Shown piece by piece: positions 44,893-58,600 of a DNA stretch of 64,000 nucleotides. Position numbers and translations under genes: made by a program. The notes below the pieces were generated by a model. The model saw only the letters and a program-made list of their open reading frames with translations. It searched no databases and had not been told where the DNA came from. Position 1 is the first letter of the stretch, and each line of letters starts with the position of its first letter. The DNA comes from Angiostrongylus vasorum. Lineage: Eukaryota > Nematoda > Chromadorea > Rhabditida > Metastrongylidae. The DNA lies in assembly GCA_018806985.1 (NCBI GenBank), contig JADANN010000380.1:1490501-1554500 (forward strand), written 5' to 3'.

Positions 44893-46720
44893 TTTGGAGG
44901 AATGTGAAACTAAGATAAGGCCTTCATTACGTTCACAAAAGCACAGTGAGGAAGGTTGTCGGACCAAAGGTACAATCTTGGCACAGGAATGTAAAACTTC
45001 AAAGCCCGAAACAATAGAGGCGTTCTGGACAGTCATCGTAAACCTGCAAGGAGAAGGACATAGTGATTTTTCACAACGCGTAACCTCGTACAATAGCTCG
45101 GGTTAGTATTTTAGCCTAAAACAAGCACATTCTTCTTTTCATGAAAAACTCCGCGTGGGTGACTTCACAAACTCTAAAGCGGCCATAAGAGTTACGCGCA
45201 GCTATAAAATACCGACTGCTACAGGATGTGTTGCTCACCAAAAAGCAGATCATGTTGGATGGCGAGAATCGACTAACATCCGTCCTGTGTGAGAGGGTAC
45301 CGCGGTGTGTGGGGAACTTCATTGGAGCGGTGCTTCCCTCACTGGATTCGACTTGGTTCGACAACGAACACCCACATCGCCACGACGAGCAGATAGGGAC
45401 CGTCGCTTCAGGTCAACGCAGCTTTGAAGAAAGCTAAGGCTCTTGCCACCAACCTCGTGTCAGCTTGATAGTCCACGAGAGTACTTAGAAGTGTGTTGGT
45501 AGCACTGGCGACCTATTACCAGTCATTCAGGACTTATGTTTCGCCGAAATTGATTGCACCGTTCGTATTTAAACGAATATATCTCAGCTCATAAGAAGCG
45601 TTCCCAAGCGAAACAAAACCACTAAAATCCACAGATCTATAACAACAAAATGGGACTTTTCACATTCTACCACAATGAGATTCTGATTTTTCAGAGTCCA
45701 GGACCCTATTTTTTCCCCTTTCTTTTCGTGGAACATGATATTTTCAGCAAGAAGCCAGGATCTCCGCCAGCAAAACAGATGGTGTACTGGGATGTATCGT
45801 TTATTTTCACGACTGTAGCACTCGGGTCGAGCCTCAGGTAGAGAAATAGATCACATTTTTTTCTAACAACTCGTGAAGAAATCATGCAAATTTCGGCTAA
45901 ACTATTTGCACCTCAGAACAGCACATCGAACTCTCTGACACAAGCATCTCATGTCCTACAGTCCTGAAGTGCTCTATTTATCGAAGAGTTATCAAGAGTT
46001 ACTAGAAATTAACATCTGATTCCACGCTAGGAAAAAACTGCTTGATTTTGTCCCAGGTTTAAGCTTTTTTTCCCTTTGAAATTGCAGAAATATTCGGCCC
46101 AACACACTTCCATTCCAAATGGCAGTCTGTTTCAAGCACGGTAATGTCCCCGACGTCATTCCGTCATCATCCAACGAGTCATTTTCAGTTGCGAATCAGC
46201 GAAAGCGTCAGCCCACTGAGTGGCACCGTGCCGGAGGATGTTTGTCCTAGTGTAGCCTGTTCTCTTCATTGTACAATCGACCCATCCGTTTCGCTCGCGA
46301 CGTGTTTTTTGTGGATCTCGAAGATGGGGGTAGCTTTTTAAATTCAAAACTGCGAATTCCGACTAGATGTGTCGTGTGTGCCCGTGTGTAGTGTGTGTAC
46401 ATGGGTATATATGTGTGTATATGTACTGCATATGTATATGTACATGTACGTGTATGTGTATGTATATGTGTTTGTATACGTATATGTGCGCGAACTTCAA
46501 ATCCGGAATTTGTGTGGAAGGATCTACATGACATTCGATATCGAGTCGTGCGAAACAAAATGAAAAAAGAAAGGTACTACCACTCCAAGTAGTTTCATCC
46601 GTGCTCATATGTGGCCAATTTTGACAAAAGTCTCACAACACGCATTTTTTGGAGCGGGTTTTTTTTCCTTAAAAAATATGCAAATACGAGGATACTTCGA
46701 TTTGAGCAGAACTCGGAACA
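44893..46720. other. intergenic, no gene recognised
   Basis: Frames at 45116-45364, 45228-45437 and 45650-45841 show no family resemblance. A TG/TA-rich simple tract runs about 46378-46492. Confidence 0.45.
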
Positions 46721-46724
46721 ACTG

Positions 46725-46905
46725 GCCTTCGAACTCGCGATTACCTTTTCCGGGGGATAACGTGCTATGCTCTGCTTTCCTCTCTACTTTGTTTCTACTC
46801 TATTAATGCTATCAGCAACCACCCATCAAAGGTGGATCTGGGGGAACACAAATCGGCATTGAGCTCATTTGAGCTGAAGTCGCATTCGAAACCACAATGT
46901 CTTAA
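46725..46905 (-). mobile_element. family D element, truncated
   Basis: ATTACCTTTTCCGGGGGATA and GCTATCAGCAACCACCCATC match the family body. Confidence 0.65.
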
Positions 46906-46935
46906 CTTTTATTCGCTACTTACTCATTTTTAGCT

Positions 46936-46955
46936 ATTTATTTATTTATTTACTA
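46936..46955 (-). terminator. AATAAA-type poly(A) signals of the RNF170-like gene
   Basis: On the minus strand TAAATAAATAAATA gives overlapping AATAAA hexamers about 105 bases after the stop codon at 47058. Confidence 0.5.
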
Positions 46956-47057
46956 AACATCTGCGAACAAATCGAAAGAGTGGCTCAAATTATAACGTCA
47001 TCCAACAGTAATATTTTACAAGCATCCTTTTTGCAAGACAAACGATGCATTCGATGA

Positions 47058-49429
47058 TCATTCGGCTAAAGCTTCACCTCTTCGAGCCATAAAATGACGA
47101 GTGGCAGTGACAATATATACTAATAGTAATAAGGCCACAAATATATCGTCCATCAACCCGATAAACCCATAAGCCGATTCTGGAATTATATCAAACGGCG
47201 ACAGCACATAGGCAACTATGCCGACAATAATAAAAAGTATACGAAACCGGAACATGATCATAAAGCCATTAAAGTCGAACAAATTCCTCAATATGTAAGG
47301 TATTAAAACAGGCAGGTCCCATAAGTACTCCAGCCAAGGACGATCACCAGAAAATCTCCTGTTATAGTCATCGAGACTAATGTTGTTCTCTTGAAGTTGA
47401 CTATCCTCTGCATCACTGGGCCAATGCAGAGGAAGCAGTACAGTTACCTGAACTGCTACAAAAAGTAAACAGCTCTTGTAAAGCCAATATACTATATTTA
47501 AAATACAAAAGCGATTTCAAGACAGCAACTTTAACTACCAGGAAAGCCAACCTCTGTCCGACAAATTGCACATCGAACCGGAGTGACTAATGACGCTGCA
47601 TGTCTCCAATATCCCATTATACATTCACCTTTAAATCTTTCTGATAAGATGACTTTTTCACAAACTTAGCTAGAAACAAAATTAGCTAAGGTAAGACCTC
47701 ACAGCAGAATACATGACCACAGTTCGTGAGAATTGGGTAAAGAGCAGTTCCATAACAAATAGGGCAAGTTCGATCTGCATCTGGAGCTTCTCCTGCGAGT
47801 CTCTGAAGCCATTACATTTGCTAAATGATGATGAAACTAAAAAAACCATTGTAAATCATTATTTGTAAGAAATAGAAGCACTCGTAACTCTACTCCAAAC
47901 CTCGTTAACAGATTCATAGAGATGATTTCTAAGCCAGAAATTGGTTTCCGAGAGAAGATGGATTCCAGTTTCCATCTCTACCTTTCGTACACTACAAGTT
48001 TGCAGCAAATGCATATCCCTACAAGGAAGTAATCATAAAGTATTTTGTTGTATTCATGAGCTTAGACGTTGTAGCCCAACTCTTTGTTGCAGCTAGCGTT
48101 TCGGCCCCTACAGAGCTCTAAAGATTCGAACCAAGTCCCCACAGCAGTTCTCCTTTGCAATGTGGACATTCGCAGTCCGGCCAGCTTGGATGTAACATCG
48201 TACGAATGAGCATTCCACAATCCTTTTACGCGACTCGTCTTCACATCTTATGTCCGGATCTCAGCACTTTCTGCATTCGATTCGTCTCTTTGCATCCATC
48301 ACCCACGAACCTCTTCGAACATTGCGCTTGTGGGTTCGGCTGCTGCTTGAGGATTGTCGTCTTCCTTAAGAACGCCGCTGAATACTGGTTGAGTTGAGTC
48401 CCACTGGAGTTCTGGGATGGCCGAGCTAGGGCGTTCCCATGTGAGTTGCAATACGTGGACTTTTACCGGACCTTTCTAGTAGCAACTTCACAACCCCACG
48501 GGGTGGTGTAGAAACAGCATCATGCTTGTGATGAATGGCATCGCTACCATTGCGCAACCCCCACTCTCCATAGCTTAAGAATACAACAAAATATTGATTA
48601 CTCATCCCAGGGCTAAATGAAGTTCGACATCCAAAATAAAAACATATTGCTAATACAACAGCAGCGGCAAAAAAGATGAAGAAAAGCACGCACACTGGTG
48701 TCGTTTACTCGCCCGCTCTGGCCACGTATGAAGGATTCCCGAAATCCTTGAACGTCTCCGACCAAATCCGGATGGATGCGATTCGCTCTGGTATTTCTCC
48801 ACAGATAGTTGGCTGTGCATACTGCGAAACTCGCTATCAATATAGTAATTAGGATAAGAGCTTCGTTGCTGAATCCCTGAACTAAACTTGGTCAATACTG
48901 TACTAAACTGACTTCCACTTAACTTCGGCGTGATCAATCAGTAGATTTCTTTAAATGGTTCAGCTTACACGAGGTTGTTATACAATAACAGCTATACTTA
49001 GATACTTCGGTGGCCCGTCATCACTAGTTATAGGGACCCCAGCACAATCTCCATTTTTTCGGAGTTTTGCCGTTTTAGCTACAGTTTCCCCTGAGCCCCG
49101 AGGTCAGCCTAGCCCAAAGTCTGCCCCGGGTAGTCATCACCAAAGGCAGTCGCAGCCCTTGTGGATCAGAGGGAGATTTGCCACCATGCGACTAGTTCGA
49201 TACTAGAACGGTGGTCGGTTCTGGTATTGGTTTCCTCTTAGCTGGGCTTTCTGATGGAAACGCCTTGGGACGAACAACAAGTATAACTAGGTACAACGAC
49301 CTCGTGTAAACTGAACAGTCCAAAGAGGTTTAAACTTTATCAAATTGGAAACGCTCTGAAAAAAAATAAGGACAATTTAATAAATGACTCTGTACCTTCG
49401 ACAATTGGTTCACCGATGCTTCCTAACAT
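47058..49429 (-). CDS. RNF170: RING-type E3 ubiquitin ligase, RNF170-like, 6 exons
   Basis: Minus-strand exons 49389-49429, 48709-48868, 47901-47981, 47703-47802, 47552-47628 and 47058-47447 join in phase to 282 residues (human RNF170 is 258). Residues about 16-37 are a membrane segment (ALILITILIASFAV), followed by NRIHPDL, as in RNF170. The C3HC4 RING is complete: C107, C110, C122, H124, C127, C130, C147, C150. Then DDYNRRFSGDRPWL and a hydrophobic DUF1232-type tail (LSPFDIIPESAYGFIGLMDD) with two membrane segments. RNF170 is an ER-membrane ligase that in mammals ubiquitinates activated IP3 receptors; the same role here is inference. The last three exons are firm. The exon 1 donor (GTCATT) and exon 3 acceptor (ACGAAAG) are weak and need transcript support. 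Start codon is 231 bases from that of EPG-5, divergent. Confidence 0.9.
48222..48575 (-). mobile_element. SINE family C
   Basis: Minus-strand copy: GGTAGCGATGCCATTCATC in the head, and GACGAGTCGCGTAAAAGG at the far end. In RNF170 intron 2. Confidence 0.8.
48950..49335. mobile_element. family B repeat nested in a PLE terminal palindrome
   Basis: The family B copy (48990-49266, 3' truncated) is flanked by GTTCAGCTTACACGAGGTTG at the left and, inverted, CGACCTCGTGTAAACTGAAC at the right: two arms of a PLE terminal repeat split by the insertion. Lies in RNF170 intron 1. Confidence 0.65.
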
Positions 49430-49660
49430 TAGTCTGACGTCAGGCAACTAGGAAGCGGTCGGACAACAAAGCACTTCCAGAAATCGCAACAAGCACCACG
49501 AACGACTGTCCATGACTGCTGAACGGTTCGCAGGCATTGGTGAGATTGCGTCACCCACAGTGGAGTGACGTCACATTTTAAAGCGAATGACAACGTTGAC
49601 TCTGTGGAGGCTCGTCTGATTTTCTTCTACTTCCGAATTTCTGTAGAATCCGATTTAAGC
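49430..49660. promoter_or_regulatory. divergent promoter between RNF170-like gene and EPG-5
   Basis: 231 bases separate the two start codons. TTTCTGTAG ends 13 bases before the EPG-5 ATG, a plausible spliced-leader acceptor. No TATA box seen. Promoter function is inferred from layout. Confidence 0.4.
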
Positions 49661-52600
49661 ATGGAAGCAGTCAGACCGAAGAAGTCACGGCCAAAAGAAC
49701 GGACTTCAGCTGGAAGAAATGCAACGATCTCATCCCGGCTAGCAGCTATTCAGGAGACGAGGTTGCCGGATGTCCCATGTCACAAGCCCTGCAGAACGAC
49801 CACCCCCGAACCGGAGGAAATTGTTCTGTCAGATAATGGCCAACAGTCGACTTCTACGCCTGAATCATGTACTGCTTCAAACCCTTCCGCCGGTAGCGCA
49901 TTCCTGCGGAATCATCATGAATCCGGATCTGAGGAATGCACACCCGTGGTGACGGCCTCTTCAAAGCCGGCAGAAGTTTTCGCTCATGAAACTGTTTGCT
50001 TTCCTTCAATTGGCCATCTTACCGAAGACTTCCATTCACCGTACACATCTATGGCTGCACCGGTGTACGAAGATACGTCGAAAGGAAACATGGAAAATAG
50101 CAAGCCGTTATTCGATGCTCCGATGGACGCTGACGCACCTCCTTTATATCCGACGTTAGCTAATTTGCATTACGAGAAGGACAAGCATGGTTTACTGACG
50201 GAGCAGAATCTATTGGCTTTCTATCACAACCCACTCTACATGATGAGCGACCAGTTTGTCGAGAAATTTGTCCAGGATAACCTGTCACCTTCTGGTCCTA
50301 TTTTTTCTTTGCTCAAACGTCTAAAACAGCTGGCCGAGTTCATGTCTGTAAATGAAATAAGCGAGAAGGAGAACAAGGAAAAGTTGACGAAGTGCTTATG
50401 CGATTGTTGGTTTGTGGAACAGCTCACAGTTGAAAGCAAGGGAAGATGTGGTGAGAATAAGGAAGCGCACGGAATGGCGCATTTCCACAAAACCACTTTA
50501 CGTTCGGAGAAGGTCGATGAATTGAAGAATTTGCTTTCTGCCAATCGTACTCATCTGCTTGATGAGCGTCTTTGCCTGGAAACGCAGTTTCGGTCAACTG
50601 CTTTGCAAGTCGAGTGGTTTGTGATATTTATAAACCAGCAATTCATGGAGGAAAATCGCTTGTCGGCTCATAGTCCTCCAAATTTGCTTGAAAATGCTGT
50701 CAATTCCAATGGTAGGGTTTTGCTACTTAGCGCTTTATCCGATCTGTTCTTTCATCTGAGGTTTCCTGTATTGCCTAAACGAGTCACAGACGTGCTTATC
50801 AGTTGGGTACAGGAACTGGTCTGTGTTCTGTATATGTGTTGCCGATGTGAGGATGCACAGTTTGTTCTCAATCATTTGCTTCGACTTCCTTCACCAATTG
50901 TGGACTGGGCACCACCTTTAGTTCAGACTTTTATACAGGCACCTTCCCACCCAAAAGTAAAGCTTGATCACTGCATCACGATGCTTTTACATATGCTTAG
51001 CCCAATTACTGCGCGAGATTCGTTCCTTCGTCAGATCGGCCTTTCAGAAGTCGAAGATTCAACTTGGACCATCCTTAGCGATGATGACGAGGAGGGCAAC
51101 TTTTCCCTAATTACGATCAGTGAATGTGATCTGACAAGCCTCTTTGACCAGCTTCCTATATCCGAGCTTTATTCGTTAGCTTACCTTAGTTTCTCAAATT
51201 CAGCCGCAGAAAAGCGAGACCAATTTGCAGCACTGATTGCATTTCAACTTCTGCTCATGAAGGTTCTCGACACCGGGTTGTCCACTTATTGCTCTCCCAC
51301 TTACAAGCTTTTCTGTAAACAAATAGGGAATGGGTTAAGACAAAGCGTACGAGAGTTGTGTGATTTCTGGATGCTCACTCGCAATTTGTTACGGAATGGG
51401 GAAGATGAGCAGTTGCAGCGAGAGGTGGATCGTGTAGTGATCCTTGCTCTACAATACATTGTTAGTCGTCCTGGTTTCGGTCTGTGGCAGTTTCTTGTTG
51501 ATTTACCATTTGATTGTGTCACTGATGACTGTCGTAGTCGTTGTGAATATCTGCTTCGATCGGTCGAGAAAATAACGGTTTCTGAACTCTATGACATTCC
51601 GTTATCAGAACTTGTTGCGAGGAATAGAAGAGGTGGTTTAAAAGAAAGGGCTGAAGCCATTGGTCCTCTGGATTCCGTTTTTCTTGTCAATACGCTTTCA
51701 GCAATCGTGTCTCATTCTCATAGTGGTTCGAATTTCGTAAAAGAGATTGTAGAGATTTGCTTCTGTGATGAGTCGTCACGTGAGAGTTTGTATAAGGTGG
51801 GAGGCGAAGCCGTCGCCTTGTTGCTATCGAGAAAACCGAACATATTCGATCAATTGCTAATAGTTATAGATCGGAATATGTCGCACATGGATAATTATGC
51901 TATCGATGTCCTGACTTCTTCTAATCTGTGTGAGTGTAAGCTTTCACCAGCGTCTTTGAGCATACTAGGGAAATGGCTTATTTACAAGCCTCCGGATGAT
52001 GCTGCTAACCGTATGGCCCGTCGTATAATGTCCAGTGTTTACTGGGGTATGAATGAAACTGGAGATCAGTTGTGGTTAGACCCATCGGTACATGAGATAT
52101 CTGCAGATACTGTAATGAAGGCACACTCAATGCATTGTGGTAACTCTAACGGAATGATAGCAAAGTCGATACGACAAGTTTCAAAATTGGCTAGCCGGAT
52201 GGCGGATCATGAACATCTCTTCAATCAGTTTTGTTGGGATATTTTAATCAAATTGAAGATAAGCTCGAAGGAGAACGCGAAGGCACCACAAAGCGATCTG
52301 ACAGCATTTTTCATCCATATTTGTCAGAGCTGTCTAGAAAGCGTCTCGACTTTTATGGATCGTGGTGTTCCACTAATGAATGAATTGGTTAGTGCTGGTT
52401 GTTCAACAGCATCAGTTGTATTGCTAGCACGATTTATAGAGAAGCATTATCCAGAAGTATCATCTATCGGTTCTCAGAAAACATTTATGGAGCTCTTCGA
52501 GCGTATCTTACACGTTGATCAATACTCCTACGCAGTCCAGTGGCTAACTGGACCATCGTTGGTGCCTACACCTATCGTTCGTCTTATTTGCTCATCACTG

Positions 52601-55600
52601 TCGTATTACTCAAAACACGTTCATGATGTTGGAAAATATCTACGTGCTTGGGTTGATTTGCTTTGCGTACGACGACCAGCCCTTTGGAATAAAGATAGCA
52701 CCACCTTGCAACTATTGGGATCAATTGTGCACATAGCCTTCATGAATGATACGAATAACTTTTTAGGAATTCCGGATATTGTCTACAGTCTATACCAGCA
52801 AATGTTAAAATCGTGGAAAGAGAATTCACACGGCATCCTTTCGATGTTCACTTCGGACCAAGCTCCTCCAATGCTTATTGCGAACCCAATGTTCGGAGTT
52901 TCTCCATGGGCCACTTATCTTCTTCTCTTGGTGGAGAGCAGGAGTTATCCAACTTTCTATCAATTTTTATATGAAACATTTGTAATGAAGGAAAAGCTAA
53001 CTGTGGAAGAAGCTTGCAAGAAGGCTGCTTCAAAATCGTCTATTTTGTTGACTCCAAGGAGACTTGCGGTATATAGATGGGCTGAGTTTGTTTCTGCTTC
53101 CTCGGATAGCACAGTGTTCCCTCTGGCTTTACAGCGTCTTGCTTTAGAGTCCTATTGTTTGAGAACTGTACATGGGAGGAAATATTGCTTTGCTCGTCGT
53201 TTCCTGGATTCTTCAACGGCGGAATCAGTTTTTGGTCCATGTAAGAAAACACTAAGTGAAGTAAATGATCCTAAGGGGCTCGCGAAAGCTGTGAGTGGAT
53301 GGCTTTTCTGTAGTTATGAGGTCACGAGGTCAGGATTTGATTTCTCTGTGTTTGACCTGGATTACCTTTTGCAGCTCATTTTGGCAGGTGAAACGAATGT
53401 CTGGGTAGATTTTATTGACAATGATAGGCTGCTACAAGAGGAGTCAAAAGATGAAAAGCTCTTTTCTGGGACGTGTCACATGGGGCCTAAAGATCAATTC
53501 ATTCATCGTGGATCTGATCACTTATCGAACAAGACTTGTCGTTCACGAGCAGTGGGATTTCCTGTGTTACCGACGCATTCTGGTTTGCCTTCCGCACCAG
53601 TTGTCGAAGTAGCCGCTTTATTCCAAACGAGTTCCATCATGGGATTAATAAATCACTCCGTCAGAGAAATTCACAAATTATCTGAGTTATACGTAACGGG
53701 AGCAGAGAATGTGGCCCGAGAAGATGCTGAATTCGGGAATCTAGTCATGAAATTACACATATCCGTCCTTCAGCATGTACCCATTCAACTGCGGTGTGGG
53801 ATTCGGTGTACGTCCCCTCTAAACACTACAACCCAGGTGACCTGCACAAAATCTAACCAAATGATTGACGCCCTCATGGCTCAAAACCGGGAGAGACGCA
53901 ACGCTTTACTTAATGAGCTCCATTCTGGTGTTGTTGACAAAATGGCTGTGACATCGGCGAGCATGGAACATATTGTAAGGCAACTACTTCATTTCTGCAC
54001 CATGCATTTCTCTACGCATGGTCAAGGGGGTCAGATATGTGGAAGATCTGTTTTTAAGGCGATAACATCGTCTTTAGGCGGGGTCGAGATGCTTTTTCCA
54101 GCAGCCACAGCTGCTTACGAATACACGTTACGCATGTTGGCACATGGATTCATACGCATGCAACCCGATGAGCAGATTCCACTTATGACACTTGTTTTAG
54201 AAGGATTCCCGCTGTGCGATGTTTTGGTTGAGGCCTTCACACCTGAGTGTCTGTCTTCTACCGATCTTTGTGGTGCATACATGCGTCTTTCCGAAGCTGT
54301 GCGAGATCCAGAGCGAGGTGATAGGGCGCTCAAGCTTTTAAGACGACTAGGAATAGACAAAGCTGCTGCATCCTTGCCTCCTCAGCAGTTCGCTCCACTA
54401 ATTCCTCTGGCTTTTCGAAATCTGGCTAGCCAGGCTTTGTCGGATTCTCCTCTACATATTCTTTGCTTAGAACACGCCGTTACATTTGTTTTTCATGCTT
54501 TTCCCGCAAATTTTATAACTGGCCTGGATCTGGCTTTGAATGGTTGTAACACGGGTGAGACACCTCTGCAGCTTCTGAAAATATTTGTGGAACGGTTAGG
54601 AGCAGAGAACTTCGAATTTCCGAAAACCGATTATCCACTTAGCAGTGAGAAGGCCATCGAATGTGCTTTGCATTTGGCGCAAAAGTTAGTTGACGGACGA
54701 TCTCGATTGACATCATTATATGCTATCTGGGGCCGCTATATGGACTGCGTCACTAAACTGGCTCAGCTGTTTCTGTTCGTTCCCACGCGAGAAGCTTTTC
54801 CATCTGATGCTCCTTCGACCGTTATCCAGAAAGATTTTGCGAGGGTTTTCCAACAAATCCTGGACGTCTTTTCACCTCTAATTGTGCCTGTATCATCATC
54901 ATTGCCTCCGTTTTCACCTTCCAATGAGACAGAAGCTCATTTGGTCCTCGAACGACTTGTACAACTGCTCACAGTCTTGCCACATAATGCATCTCTGGAA
55001 CCTGGAACTCAAAATTTGCCGTCATTGGCCTGGCAGTTCTATTTCGAAAAATTGTCGGTGTTGTCACACGGATCTAGTCATTACTTTTCTGTAATTGAAA
55101 GTCATTTTGTGAGGATTCCGTGGTCTTCTTTCTATCCTTCACACCGAGGTCTTTCTGCAATGGACGAATGTCTCGCCACGAGATCTCCACATTGTGCTTC
55201 TCTTGTTGGGCAAGTTGTTGTGCGCGTTCTTTGGAAGGACGTGCTCATACATTATGTGGAAAAGGAAGTGATTTCTCACTATCTCTCAACATTATTTAGT
55301 GTTTTAGTACGTATTGGCGCCAATACTTCAAACTACATCAAAGTCCGTGCTTCCTTGCTCGATCTGGTCAAGTCCTTGTCTGAACGTGGTGATTGGTCAA
55401 CTATCTCTCCAGAAGACGCTGAAGAATTGGCCAAGGTTGTGGCTGTTTGCTTTCCTCACGATTCACTTACGAACCCTACTGATGTCGTAGTTGTGCTGCA
55501 TATGTAAGTATCCTACAGTTCTTTTATTTCCTACGAGCTGCTAGTTATTTACTTCGTCTACATCAACACATAAAGCCTTAAGTTGGTTCTTCGACAACTG

Positions 55601-58600
55601 ACTATAATTTCTCGGCCATTGGGGTATCTGAGAAGCTGAGAAATTCTCAAATTGGATAGAAGAGGCGTAACTCTATGCTTAAATTTGTTTCAAGATAAAA
55701 TCGTCGTGAGGTTTGGAAGCAAAGTTTAAGTAGGGAAATAGCAACAGCAGAGTAGAAAATTAGCTGAGAGAAACGCAAAGCAAGGGCCTCAGTGGTCGAG
55801 TGTGTAATACGTGGGCCTGCGGAAAGAGTAATCATGGTTTGGTCTGGCCCGGGGTCCAAGTTTAGCGAATATCTCAGCATCATTGTGGCTATATTTCACC
55901 TCATACCCTACCGTGAAAAAATTATAGTAGGCAGCAAATAAAAGGTTAACATTGCAAAGTTTAAATTCTTAAAAATTCCACGGAATGAGTTGCAAGTAGA
56001 CAAAGCCAGGGATACGTTGAGGACACCGTGGAATCCTGGTCTGCGAAATCTGGGTTTTTTTCAGTCATTTGGGTCTTTGTAATAGGAGCGCTGCCGTAAA
56101 AAAAATGATGTTGCATAGTTTTCCAGAAATCAAAATCCAAACTGCATCGTGTAGGCAAGGATCTGCAAATTTCAAAGGCGTTTTTGTAACCAACAGGATT
56201 CGCTATTGTCTGAAATTTGTTGGTTTATAATTGAAAGCGCCCATTATTTTCGTAGCAAACACATTATACTCAATGCATATTGGGCACTGTGTATTAAGTC
56301 AAGTGCTAATGAGGTAAAATGTCAGCATTTTTTTTACGCCACCCATCTTCACACCTGCCGTGCGGAGTCCAACACTTCTTCGTCTCCCTCACATCCATCA
56401 TCAACGAAAGTCTCGAGATTTTCGCATGTGAATTTGATTGTGACTTGAAGATTGCTTTCTTCATAAATGTGGTTGAATGCTGTCGAGTCGATTGTCCATG
56501 GGGTCCTGAGATAGCCGGGCTAAAGCGTTGCAGCTTGGATTGCAGGGAGTGAACTGATCCCAGTCAAGTATGATACGAATTCCCCAACACCAGGTAGATG
56601 GAATGGAAGCTTTGGTGAGCCTGAGCCGAGGTCGAACATAACAGTATTGCTTTGGAAAACATTGAATAAAATAGTTGGAATCACCTAAGACTGCGTCGTG
56701 TAACAGGTTGTTACTTCGAAATTCTGGGTCATATCTGCTTCGGGACTTACACTGTTCATCTTTCTGATCATGTTTTTGTGTGTAAGATTTCCTTTCCGTG
56801 AAATGCTCTGTTTCTCAGCTTTGAAAGATCGCAGCGACTTAACATTGTTGTGATGCAGATTTCTACGATTTTCATTCTATTTCCGGTAATTCTGTGAGCT
56901 AGAGATGTCTTCTATCACAGCACTCCCTTTGTTTTCTCGTTTTCACCATCTATGAAGTTCTTCCAATTTTACACGTGGGTTTGGAAGCTACTTGAAGATT
57001 ATTGTTCTTCCTTATGAATGCTTTTGGAGCCGATTCTTCCTGAAATCCTGAGGTAGTCGTGTTAGAATATTCCTATGCTATATCGATGCAAGGTAGCTTC
57101 CTTGACAAGTCTGCCAGCATGTTCTTGATCCTGGAGGGATGAGAAGCTTGGTTGGTCGGGAGTCGCTCGGACTAGCCTCTTGTGCCTATTAAACGACATC
57201 ATTTCCAAGTGCACTACTCGCGCCATTTTTCCAGTTATTTTTCGATTCAAACATTAACGTATTAACGCCGAAACGTCACTTTGTGCGGCTTCACCATTGG
57301 AATAGCGCCTTTTTTGCGGCGTACGCTGTTGATTTAGTGCTTCTGAAGTACATGTCATGAAATTGTTTAGTCTAAAATTCCAAGGTAATTCCAAAATGAT
57401 CAGAATCGCTTCTTATGACCTACTCTTGCCTAAAACTTATCTACAGCTCAAATATTGTCTTTATTCCTTGTTTTCAGGATATGGCGGAAAATCTGTTGTT
57501 TTATTGTTCGTGAGCCGTTCACATCGGTGGCCTTATTGAAGCAAACAATGTGGTTGCGAACCGAATGTTCACTGGTGCTGCGAGAAGGTCCTGCTGCAGC
57601 ACTTCCTGCATACAACTCGTTAATCGCCGACGTGAACTCGATTGCTCAACAACATGGTGCGTTAGAACATCTCCAATTCTTTTTATTTAGTTCTCTATTA
57701 AATCCTATTTTTTTTGCCTCCTACCTTTTTCTGTTTGTGTTTTTCTTTATCGATTGAATATTGATCAAAGTAGTAGCGAATATAGTCACCTGGGGTTCGC
57801 TCAACAATAGTTTGTACTTTTTGCCTCGGCTTAACTGGGTTCAAAGCCGATTTGTGCTTCACAGATCAATTCTGTTGGCGGATGATTGCTGATAGCACTG
57901 GTGGATAGAAAACTAGCTAAGAGGCAGACGAAACGAAAGACTGGCATGGCGTTGTGATGAACGCTTTTGCCCCCGGAAAGGGTAATAGCGTGTTCGATCC
58001 TCACCGCAGAGACCTGCGGTATGGGGTTCTTCAATATCTCAGCATCATTGTGGTTGTTCCACACATAATTCCCCTGCCGTCAAAATTTTATTGGGCAGTA
58101 AATAAAAAAGTTAAAATCTTGATACTTTGCTCGATGTTTCAGAGAATTTACGTGCATTCTCCGTTGTTGCTCGAGAGCTGACTGCACTTTGGAGTAGAAT
58201 TTCGGATACTAAATTTGGAGGTGAGCTTCGAACTATTCTTTAACCTATCAGCTAATGTCATCTAAAACTCTGATGTTGGAGAGTTATTGTTTTAGAGTCT
58301 TTGGTAACAACGTGGAATGCTTATCTTGATGCAAATTTCGAATCTCCCCTAGTTATCATGTCGCTAAACACTTTGATTGGCTCACTTAACGCAGACCAAG
58401 TGGCAACTGCGTCAAAAGTGTTGGAGAAGACAATACGCTCATATTTCAAACGTACGTTTCCTGTTAATCAAGCATTTTGGACGGCCTTATTTCGATGTCC
58501 CCCACAGTTTATTTACATTTCTCGGTTACGTTTATTAGGGTTGTTTTTACCGCATTTCTCCGTATAATTGCTGATAGCGCCTATAAAACACGGCTGAGAG

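Larger units (their letters stand above)
55504..57477. other. EPG-5 intron 1
   Basis: Nearly 2 kb made largely of SINE copies (one D, two C), with unremarkable AT-rich sequence between. Confidence 0.7.

Noticed and set aside
45650..45841. 63-codon frame starting MGLFTFYH
   Set aside because: No homology, splice or repeat support.
49565..49660. Upstream extension of the EPG-5 frame by 32 codons
   Set aside because: The N-terminus conserved in EPG5 begins at 49661 and an acceptor-like TTTCTGTAG lies in the extension.
50236..54360. Minus-strand frames inside EPG-5 exon 1
   Set aside because: Shadows of the 1947-codon plus-strand frame.
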